From the NCBI RefSeq assembly GCF_000949475.1, contig NZ_JRHC01000008.1, positions 62,001-126,000 on the forward strand: 64,000 nt of DNA. The letters are read 5' to 3'. Below are positions 34,026 to 45,100 of the stretch, piece by piece (position 1 is the stretch's first letter; the number at the start of each line of letters is the position of its first letter). The notes under the pieces are model-generated. The model was given only the letters and a program-made list of their open reading frames with translations, had not been told where the DNA came from and did not search any database. The translations under genes were made by a program, and so were the position numbers. This DNA is from Draconibacterium sediminis (GTDB taxonomy: Bacteria; Bacteroidota; Bacteroidia; Bacteroidales; Prolixibacteraceae).

Positions 34026-34682
34026 ATGAGTAGAAAATATATCATTCTTGTTATTAGTGTAGTTTTGATCGGACTGTCGTCGTGTGTATCAAAAAAGAAA
34101 TACCTTGAAATGGAAGCCGGCAGATTAAAAGCCGAAGAACTTTCGCGAAAACTCGATGCCGAGAACAATGCCAAAACCGAACGTATTAAAGCTTTGATTG
34201 CCGATTTTGAGGCCATGAAAAACGAGTTAATGGAAAGCAATGCCATGAAGGAGCAGGATATTGCCGAGCTGAAAAAAGAAGTGGCCGGGCTGAATGAAGA
34301 ACTCAGCAGCAAACAGGAATCGTTGCAGGAAACAAGTTTTAATCTTGATTTTGAAAAACAACGTTTAACCAACGCGCTGGAAAGTAAAGAAGCGTCGATA
34401 AAATCGTTACAAAACGAAGTAAACACGCTGGAAAGCGAAGTTTCTGAGAAGAACTCGGCCATCGATCAAAAGAACTTTGAAATTAACCGGTTAAACCAGG
34501 AAGCAAAAGTTCTGGAAGGAAAAATTAAAGCTGGCGATGATAAGCTAAATACGCTGCAGGGACAACTTGATAATGTTCGTTCGGAAACACAGCAACTGCA
34601 AAATCAGCTTAAAGAAAAGGATGAACAGATTAATAAACTTACCAACCAGGTTAAGTTGCTGAAAAGTGAGATTGGCAGTTAA
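34026..34682 (+). CDS. Coiled-coil lipoprotein
   Basis: A 218-residue protein. The N-terminus (MSRKYIILVISVVLIGLSSC) is a lipoprotein signal with lipobox LSSC and Cys20. The remainder is an almost continuous coiled coil rich in Glu, Lys, Gln and Leu (heptads from about residue 25 to the end, e.g. MKNELMESNAMKEQDIAELK). This resembles envelope spacer proteins and the coiled-coil part of OmpA-linked lipoproteins but lacks a peptidoglycan-binding domain. No enzymatic motif. Start selected from the promoter and the signal peptide. Confidence 0.8.
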   Translation: MSRKYIILVISVVLIGLSSCVSKKKYLEMEAGRLKAEELSRKLDAENNAKTERIKALIADFEAMKNELMESNAMKEQDIAELKKEVAGLNEELSSKQESLQETSFNLDFEKQRLTNALESKEASIKSLQNEVNTLESEVSEKNSAIDQKNFEINRLNQEAKVLEGKIKAGDDKLNTLQGQLDNVRSETQQLQNQLKEKDEQINKLTNQVKLLKSEIGS

Positions 34683-34843
34683 TTCTTTTTGTTTAACAGC
34701 GCCGGAACGTCAAAAAAAAATCTGGAAAACAATTAACAAAACGAGCACTTGCTTGTTTAAAGAGGTTAGAATAATGAGCCGTTTTAATTAACTGTGTTTA
34801 TTATTTGATTGCAAAAATTAATGAAAGTTTACCCTTTCATTGG

Positions 34844-34875
34844 GAAGGCCTGGTCATCACCGGGCTTTCTTTTTT
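34844..34875 (+). terminator. Terminator in a 290-bp gene-free region
   Basis: GAAGGCCTGGT (34844-34854) pairs with ACCGGGCTTTC (34859-34869), with two wobble pairs, followed by TTTTTT. It is 160 bp after the lipoprotein stop, leaving an unexplained transcribed tract (34683-34843) that could be a 3' UTR or small RNA; nothing else is seen there. Confidence 0.8.
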
Positions 34876-34972
34876 ACTTCAACTTTGTAAAGGGAGAAAA
34901 AAAGGTACCTGCAACGCAAATACCTTTTTAAGTGTCTGAATCTAACATGCTTCTATGAAAAATTGCGTTTTG

Positions 34973-35728
34973 CTATTCCTCGTCATTATCAACCTTGGCG
35001 GTTGGTGCGTCACCCTGCTCGAACCACATTCGGTTACCAACGCTATAATACCTGTCAGCTAATTTAGGATTAGCCTCCAGCTCGGCAGTTGAATAGGGTA
35101 AATAAGGCACAATTACGTCGTCGCCTTTTTCCCAGTTAGCAGGTGTGTATACAAATTTCGATTCGGTAAGCTGCAAAGCTTCTACCATCCGAACAAATTC
35201 ATTCATATTTCGTCCAACTTCTACCGGGTAGAAATTTACCGAGCGTACAATATTTTTATCATCGATAATAAATACGCCCCGAACATCACGGTCAGTGCTC
35301 TCCTCATCGTGTAACATTCCGTACAAACGCGACACCTTTGCGTCAGGATCTTCAATTATCGGGAAATCGATATTAACCGTCCCGCGTTGTTTATAGTCCA
35401 ACTCCTCCAGATGAGCTTTCCACATCTTATGTAACACAATATCATCTGTTGAAACTACGGCCAGCTCAACACCCAATTTTTTGAATTCTTTTTGCAGGTG
35501 TGCCAATTCCAGTAACTCAGACGAGCATACCGGAGTGAAGTCGGCCGGGTGGCTTAGCAGGATTTTCCAACTACTTCCGAAATCATTTGGAAAAGTAATT
35601 TTTCCGTTGGTTGTGTTTGCACTAAATTTTGGAGCTTTTGATCCTATTAAGGGGATTTTGTAGTCGCTTGCGCTTACTACTCCCACGGCCAGAATCACAG
35701 CCAAAAAGGTAAACATTAATTGTTTCAT
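34973..35728 (-). CDS. Exported 1-Cys (Prx6-type) peroxiredoxin
   Basis: A 251-residue protein with a signal peptide (KQLMFTFLAVILAVGVVSAS) followed by a Prx6-like thioredoxin fold. The active site HPADFTPVC has Pro61, Thr65 and peroxidatic Cys68, and FPIIEDPDAKVSRLYGML and RGVFIIDDKNIVRS follow. No further Cys is visible, consistent with the 1-Cys mechanism. The C-terminal dimerisation segment is normal (WEKGDDVIVPYLP). Most Prx6-type enzymes are cytosolic; the leader suggests a periplasmic or envelope peroxidase. Confidence 0.88.
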   Translation of the reverse strand: MKQLMFTFLAVILAVGVVSASDYKIPLIGSKAPKFSANTTNGKITFPNDFGSSWKILLSHPADFTPVCSSELLELAHLQKEFKKLGVELAVVSTDDIVLHKMWKAHLEELDYKQRGTVNIDFPIIEDPDAKVSRLYGMLHDEESTDRDVRGVFIIDDKNIVRSVNFYPVEVGRNMNEFVRMVEALQLTESKFVYTPANWEKGDDVIVPYLPYSTAELEANPKLADRYYSVGNRMWFEQGDAPTAKVDNDEE

Positions 35729-36012
35729 AACTTTGAATATTAAATGATTGCGACACTAAAATACAATCATCATATCCGCCATTTTATGTTGAAGAACATA
35801 TTTTTAATGTGACCAAAAACATTGTGTTTGATGCTTCGCCAACACTAAACCCAATAAATAACGAGATTGCAAGCAATATTTTGTTTTTGATTACATTTTA
35901 AAGATATTCACATCTTTTTATATTCAATATGAAAGTTGAGGAATACACAAATTAAATACTTATTTGTATTCTATTAACAAATCATTGATTATTTGTCGAA
36001 TTCTTCGTTCAA
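35729..36012. other. AT-rich intergenic region, no gene seen
   Basis: 284 bp between two minus-strand genes. It should contain the peroxiredoxin promoter. No palindrome or frame stood out. Confidence 0.4.
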
Positions 36013-36759
36013 TTATTCGAGTTCGTAATCCAGCTTAAATAATTTGGAATACTGCACAATCGACTCCCTTACCTGGTATTCCGTGGCTGTGTACGGAAGT
36101 ACATTTTGCCCGTTAAACCACATCATAAAAGTATCGGCATAAGCCTCATTCAAACCGGTAAGCTTCATCACCATTTCTTTATTGTAGTTTCTCGAATGCA
36201 TTTCCCAGTTTTTCATTATCGCCATATCCTCGCGTACCTGGCGTTTGCGTTTTTCGCGTTTACCGTAATATTGTGCAAACGATAAAGGACTTACCAGCGC
36301 TGCAATGATCGGAGGTTTTTCATTAAATGCATCGCCTCTCAAGGTTGGGTCAAGGTCTGTTGGATTTCCGTGATCGAAATAATCCAGCTGACGGGCTTCA
36401 CCTTCAACGGTAACTTCACCGACATTATAAAGTACAGGATCCATATAAAACGTAAGCATTTCGTAGCCGGTGTAATAGGATGGCACTTTCAGAATAAAAG
36501 TTTTGTAACCCACAGAAGTAACTTCGAGCGAATCAATATTAAGCATCTCCAGCGTAAAAATCCCCTCTCCGTTGGTAATTGTTCCGCTGTGTGTGCGGTG
36601 ATTAATTATGTTGGCATAAGGTACTGCTGAACTATCGGAAGAACTCAGGATTTTTGCTTTCAGTTCAATCAACATCGGATCAACCGGATAATTCTCATCC
36701 TGAGCCCAAACTGAAAAACTCATCAAAACAACTAATAGCAGCAGTAAATATCTATACAT
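36013..36759 (-). CDS. Exported CarboxypepD_reg-like protein, 248 aa
   Basis: A signal peptide (YRYLLLLLVVLMSFSVWAQ) is followed by a beta-sandwich domain at about 30-110 with ELKAKILSSSDSSAVPYANIINHRTHSGTITNGEGIFTL and SVGYKTFILKVPSYY, matching carboxypeptidase-regulatory-like modules. A basic segment (KREKRKRQVRED) precedes a C-terminal helical region. No enzyme motif. Similar free-standing proteins are common in Bacteroidota envelopes with unknown role. Confidence 0.8.
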   Translation of the reverse strand: MYRYLLLLLVVLMSFSVWAQDENYPVDPMLIELKAKILSSSDSSAVPYANIINHRTHSGTITNGEGIFTLEMLNIDSLEVTSVGYKTFILKVPSYYTGYEMLTFYMDPVLYNVGEVTVEGEARQLDYFDHGNPTDLDPTLRGDAFNEKPPIIAALVSPLSFAQYYGKREKRKRQVREDMAIMKNWEMHSRNYNKEMVMKLTGLNEAYADTFMMWFNGQNVLPYTATEYQVRESIVQYSKLFKLDYELE

Positions 36760-36868
36760 AAGTGCGTAATTCTATTCCGTATGCAAATCTATGCAAAAGA
36801 ATTTAACCATTTTGAAGATAACACTATTTAACTGGTTTTTAACAGATGTTAAGGGGATATAGGGAAAT

Positions 36869-36901
36869 AGTCATAGCATGACTTGGAGTCATACTATGAC
36901 T
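36869..36901. repeat. 33-nt double-palindrome hairpin, copy 2
   Basis: AGTCATAG-c-ATGACT / AGTCAT-a-CTATGACT with loop TGG, only 7 nt after the valS stop. The other copy (24281-24313) has AGTGATAG and CTATCACT: two base changes that keep pairing. Each half is itself a palindrome (AGTCAT-agc-ATGACT). It could act as a terminator, but has no T-run. Confidence 0.7.
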
Positions 36902-36908
36902 GTATGAA

Positions 36909-39545
36909 TTATTTCATTGAAGCGATGCGCTCTTCCAACACTTTAATATTGGCTTCGGCATCAGCTTGTTTTGCTTTTTCTTTGGCAACAACCGCTTCGG
37001 GTGCATTATTTACAAAACGTTCGTTACTCAGCTTTTTCATTACCGAATTCAGGAATCCTTTGAAGTATTTCAACTCCTCTTCCAGCTTTTCCAACTCTTC
37101 TGCCACATCAATAAATCCATCAAGCGGAATATAGAAACTGGTTGATTTTACGCGGAACGAAGCTGCTCCTTTAACTTCTTCGTCAACAGCTGTTAACTCA
37201 GTAAGATTACCCAATTTGATGAGAATGCTGTTGAATTTAGCATCAAAACCTTTATCGCCTTTTTGCACCGAAAAATCGATAGCATCTTTAAAGGCAATAT
37301 TTTTGTCTTTACGGATTTTACGAATTCCCGATACCGCTTCTTTTACATCCTCGAAAGCAGCAAGAAAAGCCGCATCGTAGCTGGTATTAGCCGGCAACTG
37401 ACTGATCATGATACTTTCGCCTTCTTTACGCTCATCAAGCAATTGCCAGATCTCTTCGGTAATAAAAGGCATAAACGGATGCATCAGACGCAACATTTGG
37501 TCGAACAGCTCAACAATTTCAGCATAAGTTAAGGCATCAATCGGTTGCTGATAAGCTGGTTTTACCATTTCGAGCAACCACCCCGAGAACTCGTCGCGAA
37601 CAGTAGTATAAACGGTCATTAAGGCTTCCGAAATTCGGAATCCATCAAACTGTGTATTCAACGTTTCTACCACCTGTGCCAGTTTATTTCTAAACCACTC
37701 AATGGCCAGTTTTGAATGTTCCGGTTGTTCGATATCAGAAGATACTTCCCAGTTTTTCACCAAACGGAAAGCATTCCATATTTTTGTTGAGAAACCGGCT
37801 CCCTGTTGCGGCAAACTTTCGTCGAACAACAAATCGCCACCTGCAGGAGAACAAAGTAACATTCCCACACGAACACCGTCGGCACCGTACTTGGCAATCA
37901 AATCCAGCGGATCGGGTGAGTTACCCAGCGACTTCGACATTTTGCGACGTTGTGCATCGCGCACCATTCCGGTAAAATATACGTTCTTGAACGGGAAATC
38001 ATCGCGGTATTCGTAACCTGCAATAATCATCCGGGCTACCCAGAAGAAAATAATATCGGGTGCGGTTACCAAGTCCGAACTTGGATAATAGTAGTTTACC
38101 TCCTCGTTCTCCGGCTCACGAATTCCATCGAAAACCGCAATCGGCCACAACCAGCTCGAGAACCAGGTATCCAAAGCATCTTCATCTTGTTTCAAATCGG
38201 CTGCAGTCAATTCTGCATTACCCGATTTTTCTTTTGCCATCTCCAACGCTTCTTCCGCAGATTCGGCACAAACATAAGTTCCGTCGGGCAGGTAGTACAC
38301 CGGAATTTGGTGTCCCCACCACAACTGGCGGCTAATACACCAGTCTTTGATGTTGCCCATCCAGTGTTTGTAGGTATTTTTAAATTTCGGAGGATGGAAG
38401 CTGATCGTATCGTTCATCACGTTCTCCAAAGCCGGTTTTACCAGTTCTTCCATTTTCAGGAACCACTGTGCCGACAATTTTGGTTCGATGATCACATCGG
38501 TGCGCTCCGAGAATCCTACCTTATTGGTATAGTCTTCTATTTTAGCCAGGTTTCCTGCTTTCTCCAGTTCAGGAACAATTTTATCGCGAACAACAAAACG
38601 GTCTTCGCCAACAAACAGCTCAGCTTTTTCGTTAAGTGTTCCGTTGTCGTTAAAAATGTCGATGGATGGCAGGTTATACCTCAAGCCGATTTCGTAGTCA
38701 TTAATATCATGGGCCGGTGTAATTTTCAAACATCCGGTACCAAATTCCATATCTACGTATTCATCCTCGATAATCGGGATTGAACGGTTGATCAGCGGTA
38801 CCAAAACACGTTTTCCTTTCAGGTGCGCAAAACGTTCGTCTTTCGGATTTACACAAACGGCTGTATCACCCAAAATCGTTTCCGGGCGTGTGGTTGCAAT
38901 GGTTACAAACTCGTCCTCACCTTCAATTTTGTAATTCAGGTAGTAAAGTTTACCCTGCATTTCTTTGTAGATCACTTCCTCATCAGAAAGTGCAGTTTTT
39001 GCTGCCGGATCCCAGTTTACCATACGAACGCCGCGGTAAATCATTCCTTTGTTAAACAGGTCGACAAAAACTTTGATTACCGATTCGCTGCGAGCTTCAT
39101 CCATGGTAAAAGCTGTACGATCCCAGTCGCACGAGGCACCCAGTTTTTTCAGCTGCTCGAGGATAATACCACCGTGTTTATCGGTCCACTCCCAGGCATG
39201 TTTCAAGAATTCGTCGCGCGAAAGATCGTACTTGTCAATTCCTTCAGCGTTTAGTTTGTTTACCACTTTGGCTTCGGTAGCAATCGATGCATGGTCGGTA
39301 CCCGGCACCCAGCAGGCGTTTTTACCGGTCATTCGCGCGCGGCGGACCAGAATATCCTGAATGGTATTGTTAAGCATGTGCCCCATGTGCAACACGCCGG
39401 TTACGTTTGGCGGCGGAATTACAATCGTGTAAGGTTCGCGCTCGTCGGGTGTGGAGTGGAAATATTTGTTATCCATCCAGTATTTGTACCATTTATCTTC
39501 AACCTCGGCCGGGTTGTACTTGCTCGGAATTTCCATCTGACTCAT
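36909..39545 (-). CDS. valS: Valine--tRNA ligase
   Basis: An 878-residue class I synthetase that charges tRNA-Val and edits misactivated threonine. [16 protein letters not shown] carries the HIGH motif (HMGH) and [14 protein letters not shown] the KMSKS loop. The editing domain ([18 protein letters not shown]) lies between them, and the C-terminal arm is a coiled coil ([16 protein letters not shown]...[14 protein letters not shown]). I chose the ATG at 39545 ([17 protein letters not shown]): a promoter TACTTTTG at 39576-39583 on the minus strand overlaps the longer N-terminus. Confidence 0.96.
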   Translation of the reverse strand: MSQMEIPSKYNPAEVEDKWYKYWMDNKYFHSTPDEREPYTIVIPPPNVTGVLHMGHMLNNTIQDILVRRARMTGKNACWVPGTDHASIATEAKVVNKLNAEGIDKYDLSRDEFLKHAWEWTDKHGGIILEQLKKLGASCDWDRTAFTMDEARSESVIKVFVDLFNKGMIYRGVRMVNWDPAAKTALSDEEVIYKEMQGKLYYLNYKIEGEDEFVTIATTRPETILGDTAVCVNPKDERFAHLKGKRVLVPLINRSIPIIEDEYVDMEFGTGCLKITPAHDINDYEIGLRYNLPSIDIFNDNGTLNEKAELFVGEDRFVVRDKIVPELEKAGNLAKIEDYTNKVGFSERTDVIIEPKLSAQWFLKMEELVKPALENVMNDTISFHPPKFKNTYKHWMGNIKDWCISRQLWWGHQIPVYYLPDGTYVCAESAEEALEMAKEKSGNAELTAADLKQDEDALDTWFSSWLWPIAVFDGIREPENEEVNYYYPSSDLVTAPDIIFFWVARMIIAGYEYRDDFPFKNVYFTGMVRDAQRRKMSKSLGNSPDPLDLIAKYGADGVRVGMLLCSPAGGDLLFDESLPQQGAGFSTKIWNAFRLVKNWEVSSDIEQPEHSKLAIEWFRNKLAQVVETLNTQFDGFRISEALMTVYTTVRDEFSGWLLEMVKPAYQQPIDALTYAEIVELFDQMLRLMHPFMPFITEEIWQLLDERKEGESIMISQLPANTSYDAAFLAAFEDVKEAVSGIRKIRKDKNIAFKDAIDFSVQKGDKGFDAKFNSILIKLGNLTELTAVDEEVKGAASFRVKSTSFYIPLDGFIDVAEELEKLEEELKYFKGFLNSVMKKLSNERFVNNAPEAVVAKEKAKQADAEANIKVLEERIASMK

Positions 39546-39575
39546 CTTGAAATATCTAGCTAAAAATTTGAGGTG

Positions 39576-39605
39576 CAAAAGTACAATTAAAAGTTTAGAG
39601 TTCAA
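39576..39605 (-). promoter_or_regulatory. Promoter of valS
   Basis: On the minus strand TTGA (39605-39602) is 18 nt before TACTTTTG (39583-39576), fitting the Bacteroidota promoter, 30 bp before the ATG. Confidence 0.7.
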
Positions 39606-39779
39606 TGTTCAACAGAAAGAGTTTAGGTTCTGAAGGTTGAGAATTAAAATATACTATGGTTAACCCTCTGTTAGATTCATCGAATGGCTATTAGCCTTTT
39701 CTTTATTCAGCACCATAAACCGCGCTAAAGTAAGGTACAATCCTTAACACCCCACAACCCGCATATTGCTGATATACAG

Positions 39780-39960
39780 CGTCCTGTTAAGATTTCACCC
39801 GTCCTGTAAGGTTTATACCCTCCCTGTTAAACAGGAACTGCTAATAATCCAACAGGACGACCAAAATCCTTACAGAATTGCAAAAAAGTGGTACAGGACG
39901 ACCAAAAAGCTAACAGGACGGCGATAAAACCTGCAGGAAACAAAAAACCACGAACAGAGT
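39780..39960. repeat. Array of ~20-bp repeats with an inverted centre
   Basis: The word ACAGGACG, sometimes degenerate, starts at 39831, 39852, 39872, 39893, 39913, 39933 and 39954, with spacing of 20 or 21 bp. Three inverted copies end at 39787, 39807 and 39827, spaced 20 bp. The two halves meet at the palindrome CCTGTT-A-AACAGG (39823-39835). It lies between the amt stop and the valS promoter, and its right end overlaps the amt terminator. Confidence 0.75.
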
Positions 39961-39983
39961 AGTTTCTACTACACCGTCCGTGG
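39941..39983 (-). terminator. Terminator of amt
   Basis: CCACG (39948-39952) pairs with CGTGG (39979-39983), and an imperfect inner stem around TAGT/ACTA closes a TTCT loop. On the minus strand the hairpin is followed by TTTTTTG. Confidence 0.7.
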
Positions 39984-40010
39984 CTGAATTATATATGTTA
40001 TCGGTTTTTC

Positions 40011-41246
40011 TTATTGACGGGCAACCTCGCCATGGTAGCCCAGGTCGAGGCCTTTCTTTTCGTCCATGCGCCCTACTTTTACAGGTACAAAGCGGTTAAT
40101 TGTTTTTAACATGCCCCAGGTAAATACAAAACCCCAGGCCGACGCAAAAATTATTGCCGTAATCTGTTTCAGGAAGAAGCTAAATCCGCCTCCAAAAAAC
40201 AAACCGTCGGAACCATTGGCGTTAACGGCTGTGGTTCCGAATAAGCCCAGAAGAATGGTTCCAAGTACACCTCCAATTCCGTGCACGCCCCAAACATCAA
40301 GGGCATCGTCCCAGCGTTGACGCTCAACAAATTTAACTGCCTGGTAGCACACCATTCCGGCACACAGGCCAATAAACATGGCGGTTCCGAGCGTGACGTA
40401 ACCTGCAGCAGGAGTAATTGTTGCCAGTCCGGCCACAGCACCGGTCATTAACCCTATAAAAGTAGGCCGTTTTTTGCCGGTGGTCCATTCAATTCCCAGC
40501 CAGGTAATAGCTGCCACCGATGCGGCCACATCGGTATTTAAAAAAGCCTGTGCGGTAACAGCATCCACATCCAGTTCACTTCCGGCGTTAAAACCATACC
40601 AACCGAACCACAATAAACTGGTTCCGATAGCTACCAGCGGAATATTGTTTGGGCCGCTGTTCTTTTCGGCACGGGATCCTACAAAAAACACTGATGCCAA
40701 TGCTGCAAAACCGGCGGTTGCGTGCACCGTAATTCCTCCGGCAAAATCAAGAACTCCCCATTCGGCAAGGATTCCACCTCCCCAAACCATATGCACAAAG
40801 GGATAGTATACAAAGATTTGCCAAAGAACCAGAAAGATGACGTAAGCCTTAAAAGTTACCCTGTTAATAAAAGCTCCGGTAATTAAGGCAGGAGTAATAA
40901 TGGCAAACATCATTTGGTAAGCCACAAAAATATATTCCGGGAAATTACGATCGGCCGACAAGGGTGTACTTGCTGTAACTCCGTTCAGAAAAGCTTTATC
41001 GAAATTTCCAATGATGCCGAAAAAATCGTTTCCGTCGACCAGGGTTCCGCTAAAACACATGGAGTAGCCAAAGCTAATCCACAGAATAGTTGTAATTCCT
41101 AACGACACAAAACTCTGCATCATAATACTCAGGATATTTTTTTTACAGCCCAAACCGCCGTAAAAGAAAGCCAGTCCGGGAGTCATTAACATTACCAAAC
41201 TGGTAGCCACAATCATAAAGGTAGTCAGCCCTTTGTCAAACATCAT
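40011..41246 (-). CDS. amt: Ammonium transporter (Amt)
   Basis: A 411-residue membrane protein with about 11 helices. The family pattern is clear: an N-terminal MLMTPGLAFFYGGL, then ITPALITGAFINRVTF, HMVWGGGILAEWGVLDFAGGITVHATAGFAAL (with pore His) and DDALDVWGVHGIGGVLGTILLGLF (second pore His). It imports ammonium. The longest frame begins at 41324, but the start at 41246 (MMFDKGLTT) is better: a TATTTTTG -7 element lies at 41276-41283 inside the longer version. No glnK gene is next to it. Confidence 0.93.
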   Translation of the reverse strand: MMFDKGLTTFMIVATSLVMLMTPGLAFFYGGLGCKKNILSIMMQSFVSLGITTILWISFGYSMCFSGTLVDGNDFFGIIGNFDKAFLNGVTASTPLSADRNFPEYIFVAYQMMFAIITPALITGAFINRVTFKAYVIFLVLWQIFVYYPFVHMVWGGGILAEWGVLDFAGGITVHATAGFAALASVFFVGSRAEKNSGPNNIPLVAIGTSLLWFGWYGFNAGSELDVDAVTAQAFLNTDVAASVAAITWLGIEWTTGKKRPTFIGLMTGAVAGLATITPAAGYVTLGTAMFIGLCAGMVCYQAVKFVERQRWDDALDVWGVHGIGGVLGTILLGLFGTTAVNANGSDGLFFGGGFSFFLKQITAIIFASAWGFVFTWGMLKTINRFVPVKVGRMDEKKGLDLGYHGEVARQ

Positions 41247-41275
41247 ATTCTTAATTCTTTTTTGATTTCGATGAC

Positions 41276-41283
41276 CAAAAATA
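41276..41283 (-). promoter_or_regulatory. -7 promoter element of amt
   Basis: TATTTTTG on the minus strand, 30 bp before the ATG. The -33 TTTG is unclear. Confidence 0.55.
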
Positions 41284-42113
41284 GAATATGACTTTAATAA
41301 TTTGACAGTTTTAAAGCTTCCCAAAATTCATTTATCTACTTTTTCGTACATTTTTCTGACATTTTAAAAGCCCGCAAATACATTTTACAACAACTCATTA
41401 AAACAGGGTCCAGGTTTCGAACGATTCATTTTCAACCCGGATTTTTAAATTTTGGACGGGGTGAATTTTTTATCGAACAAAAAATAGCTGCAAAATTTGA
41501 AATTGAACGGGGTTAAAATCAAATTCAGAAAAAAGGAAAAACATGAAAAAGCAGTGAAAACGATGACAAATCTCACCTTTTTTAAATTCACTCTAAATTA
41601 GTACCTGTTAAACTTGAATTAATATTAGCCACACTTATCAGTTCCAATTTGCCGAGCTCGCGGGATAATCCCGACTATTTCAGCTGACAAAACTTCCTAC
41701 GCGGATAAAAAATTAATTCTATGAAAAAGAAAGGCGAAATCTCTTGTTCAATTATTCCGTTTAGTTAGCTATTTACGGGAAAACAGAACAAATTTAAAAA
41801 TTCTGTATCCCTGTACAGTTCTTGTTTAAGCCTGATTTTTGAGAACAAAATTTGCCCTAAAGATTTAAATACTCTTTTATCTTATTTATTTTTTCCATAA
41901 CTTGTTAACGATAAACACAGTTTTAAGGAAAGGAACACCATTAAATCAAACCATTCCGAATTATTATCCATTAAACACAAACTCTATTTAACTATGTATT
42001 CATACCGGACGCAATTTACAACACCATTCTAAAAAGAAATAGCATTCATCATTAGTCGTTGTCTTCACCAAAGAAAGACAAGACTCCATCTATAAATCCT
42101 TACATAATACATT
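41284..42113. other. Long AT-rich region upstream of the giant surface protein
   Basis: About 830 bp without a supported gene. It holds a short palindromic string CGCGGGATAATCCCG (about 41661-41675) and AT-rich tracts. A 15-codon frame at 41721 is too short to support. I recognise no riboswitch. It probably contains the promoter and a long 5' leader of the 2216-residue gene. Confidence 0.4.
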
Positions 42114-45100
42114 ATGAAAAACTTTACTTATCCGGAAGTATTACTTCCAAGTTGTTTAACCAGAAAAGTCGGCAATAAAATTGCGTTATTGCTGGCTTTT
42201 ACTCTACTATTGCCTGTATTGGCAAGCGCTCAGAGAGCATACCCTGACTTGGTTCTAACCGCATCTTCGAATGGATCTGATTATCAAATCAGCTTTTCGT
42301 ATACCGGAGGAGGCGTTGTTGAATGCCAGGAAAGTGAAGTGTATAAGATCGGAATTTATTTGAATTCCTGGGAAACCGGTCTTCAAAAGGAATTTACCGG
42401 ATCAGGCTATAAAAGCTCCTGGTCCGGAACTTTGGCAGTTGGCCCTTCAAAGAGTGGCAGTTGGCGTGCCCGTTATCAAATTAGCGAAGATTGTGGATGG
42501 GCCTGGTGTAACTGTGTAGCCTGGGCGTGGAGCGACTGGAAATCCGCAAGTACAACTGCTATTAAATCTCCAACAAGTATTACTGCTTCCAATCAGGAAT
42601 TTTTCGATAAAATCGTTTTGAACTGGTCCAAAGGAACTAATATTCCTGATGCAAACGTTGGCTACAATATTTACAGGGGAACAACCGCCTTTGACCGAAC
42701 TCTGGTTGCACAGGTTGCCGGAAACGCTCGCACCTGGACCGATGAAACAATTGTTCCAAACGATGTATATTATTACTGGGTAACCACCTTTACCGACGAT
42801 TGGGGAAATCATGAATCACCAAGAAATAGCTCAAACGCCGTTCTTGGAAAAGCAAAAACTTTTAACGTTAACGCATCCGACGGAACATATACTAACCGTG
42901 TGAAAGTAGAATGGGACGACTTGTCGGAATTTGCAGAGGAATTGCGTATTGAGCGTAGTGTACCTGAAAGTAGCCAAAAGGAAGAGCTGGCGATTTTGAG
43001 CAAAAACGCCCAGGCTTACAGCGACGATGGTGCCATTCCTGGTTACAAACACACTTACTATGTAACACCAATTCACGCAACACGCACCTTCCCTACCCTT
43101 AACGACGATGGATACTCCAAACCAAACGGCACCATTAAAGGTACGGTTAAGTCGATTTTGAGTGTTGGAGTAGAAGGAGTTCAGGTATGTGCGATTCCGG
43201 TAACACCAAATTTACCGGCCGGAGCATTGTCTATTCCTTCAGGAGGATATTGTACAACTACCGATGTTGACGGCTACTACGAAATACGCAACATTTATTA
43301 TTACGATGAAGCTGAATTTATAGTGGTACCTTACAAAGACGGACCAAACGGACCACATATTTTTACTCCCGACACCATAACCCGTGTACTTGATCTGAAT
43401 TCGAAACTTAGTTCTGGAGCCAACTTTACCGATGAGAGTGTTTTCTCTATGGCCGGTAGAGTTGTGTATCCAAAATCAACCGCAGCCGAATGCGGTGTGC
43501 CTAAGGTTGAAATTCTGATTAACGGAGAAAGCCGGGGAATTTTTACCGATGCCAACGGCGATTGGAGTTATGCCATACAGGAAGAAGGAGATTACACCTT
43601 TACTCCCGAGTTTTTGCATCATACTTTTGAAAATCCATCAGGACAACCATCAACCTCATTCTTTGTGGCCGGCGATTCATTGAACATCAATTTTACCGAT
43701 ACACAAACCGATACCATTTTTGTGAAAGTACAAACGGGGTGCGAAACTCCGGTAGCCGATTCAGTGAAAATACAACTTACTTCGCCGGGCAACTGTTTTA
43801 ATACCACTTATTATACCGATGCAAATGGTTTGCTTACCATTCACGATCTTCCGGCACGTGAATACGATGTGCAGGTGGTTGAACTTGATCCGGTGAATTC
43901 GAACATATTCGACCAAATTGGTTATAAACCAATACGTATTGACCTTACCGTGCGGGATACAGCAGATATGGTGGTTGAACGCGACAGCCTGGACATTACA
44001 CCGGCCGATACCATCTTCCTGCCCAATGGCACAACAAGTATCACTCCTGCCGACACTACATTAGTGACGGTTACCGATACAACACGAGGGGAAGTGATTC
44101 CGGAAGCGAATTTTATTTACCACTCACCTCTCAACATTCAGGTTGATTTTGCCGATGCAGGCGCACAAGTGGTTAATTGTAGCAGTGGAGCGATTACTTT
44201 AATGCAGCAAAACGACACTTACACCCTGGTTTTTGAAGTGAACGAGTCGATGGGCGACTGCCCCGTAAATGAAGGATATTTGCGCATTTTTGACTTTGTT
44301 GCCGACCGCGGAGATGAGCCAATTGAGGTGCCTATTGTAAACGGTTTTGCAGTTTACACCACACAAGCCGGATTACCCGAAATTGCGGAGAGTGCCGAGC
44401 ACAATCACGAAAAACTGTTGTATGTGGTTCCTGAAGTTGGATATTTAGACGCCACTCCGCAGGAATACTGGATAATGGTTGAAGGTGTTAAAACACAGGC
44501 GCCGTCATTTATTACAAAATCGCCCGAGATGCCAATGCTGGTATTACACGACCCTCCCGGAGACAACAGTTATTCTTACGTTCAGGAAGGCAAATCCTAC
44601 AAAAGCTTTAATACATTCGAAATGCTTGTGGGTGGAGAAGCAGGAGTTTATGCGAACCTGTTGATAGGAGCTAAAGTACTCACTCCTTTTTCTAGCAATG
44701 GATTTGGAACTCAAATTAAATTTAGCGCAGTAGCCGGAAGGGATAATTTTAACCGCAACGGTGTTGAAACCACTATCACTTTCAATGAAACCTTTTCAAC
44801 TTCCGATTTGGAGAATCTTACCGGAAATGATGGTGACGTGTACATTGGCGCTTCGTTTAACCAGGAATATGCACTGGGAGACGAGCTGACCTTTAATACT
44901 GCAACCTGTCAGGCAGAAATAAAAACTGTTCCGACTATTGATGTAACCGGTTTTGCGACAACTTTTGTTTATACCGAAACACACATTAAGAACACCTTGC
45001 TTCCAACTCTCGGAGTACTGCGTAGTGCCTTGATTGCCGGTCGCGATACCAGTCTGATGTCACCAGAGGAAAAAATGCAGGCTAACCAGTTACTGGCTGA

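Noticed and set aside
37702-39563. Several plus-strand open frames over valS
   Set aside because: They are antisense shadows of the valS coding sequence and have no family resemblance.
39780-39960. CRISPR array or T-box leader before valS
   Set aside because: The repeats are only ~8 bp of conserved word in 20-bp units with inverted halves, there are no cas genes, and no T-box or specifier stem is visible; T-boxes are not known to be typical of this group.
41721-41768. Short open frame MKKKGEISCSIIPFS before the giant gene
   Set aside because: Fifteen codons, no conserved feature; could be a leader peptide but nothing supports it.
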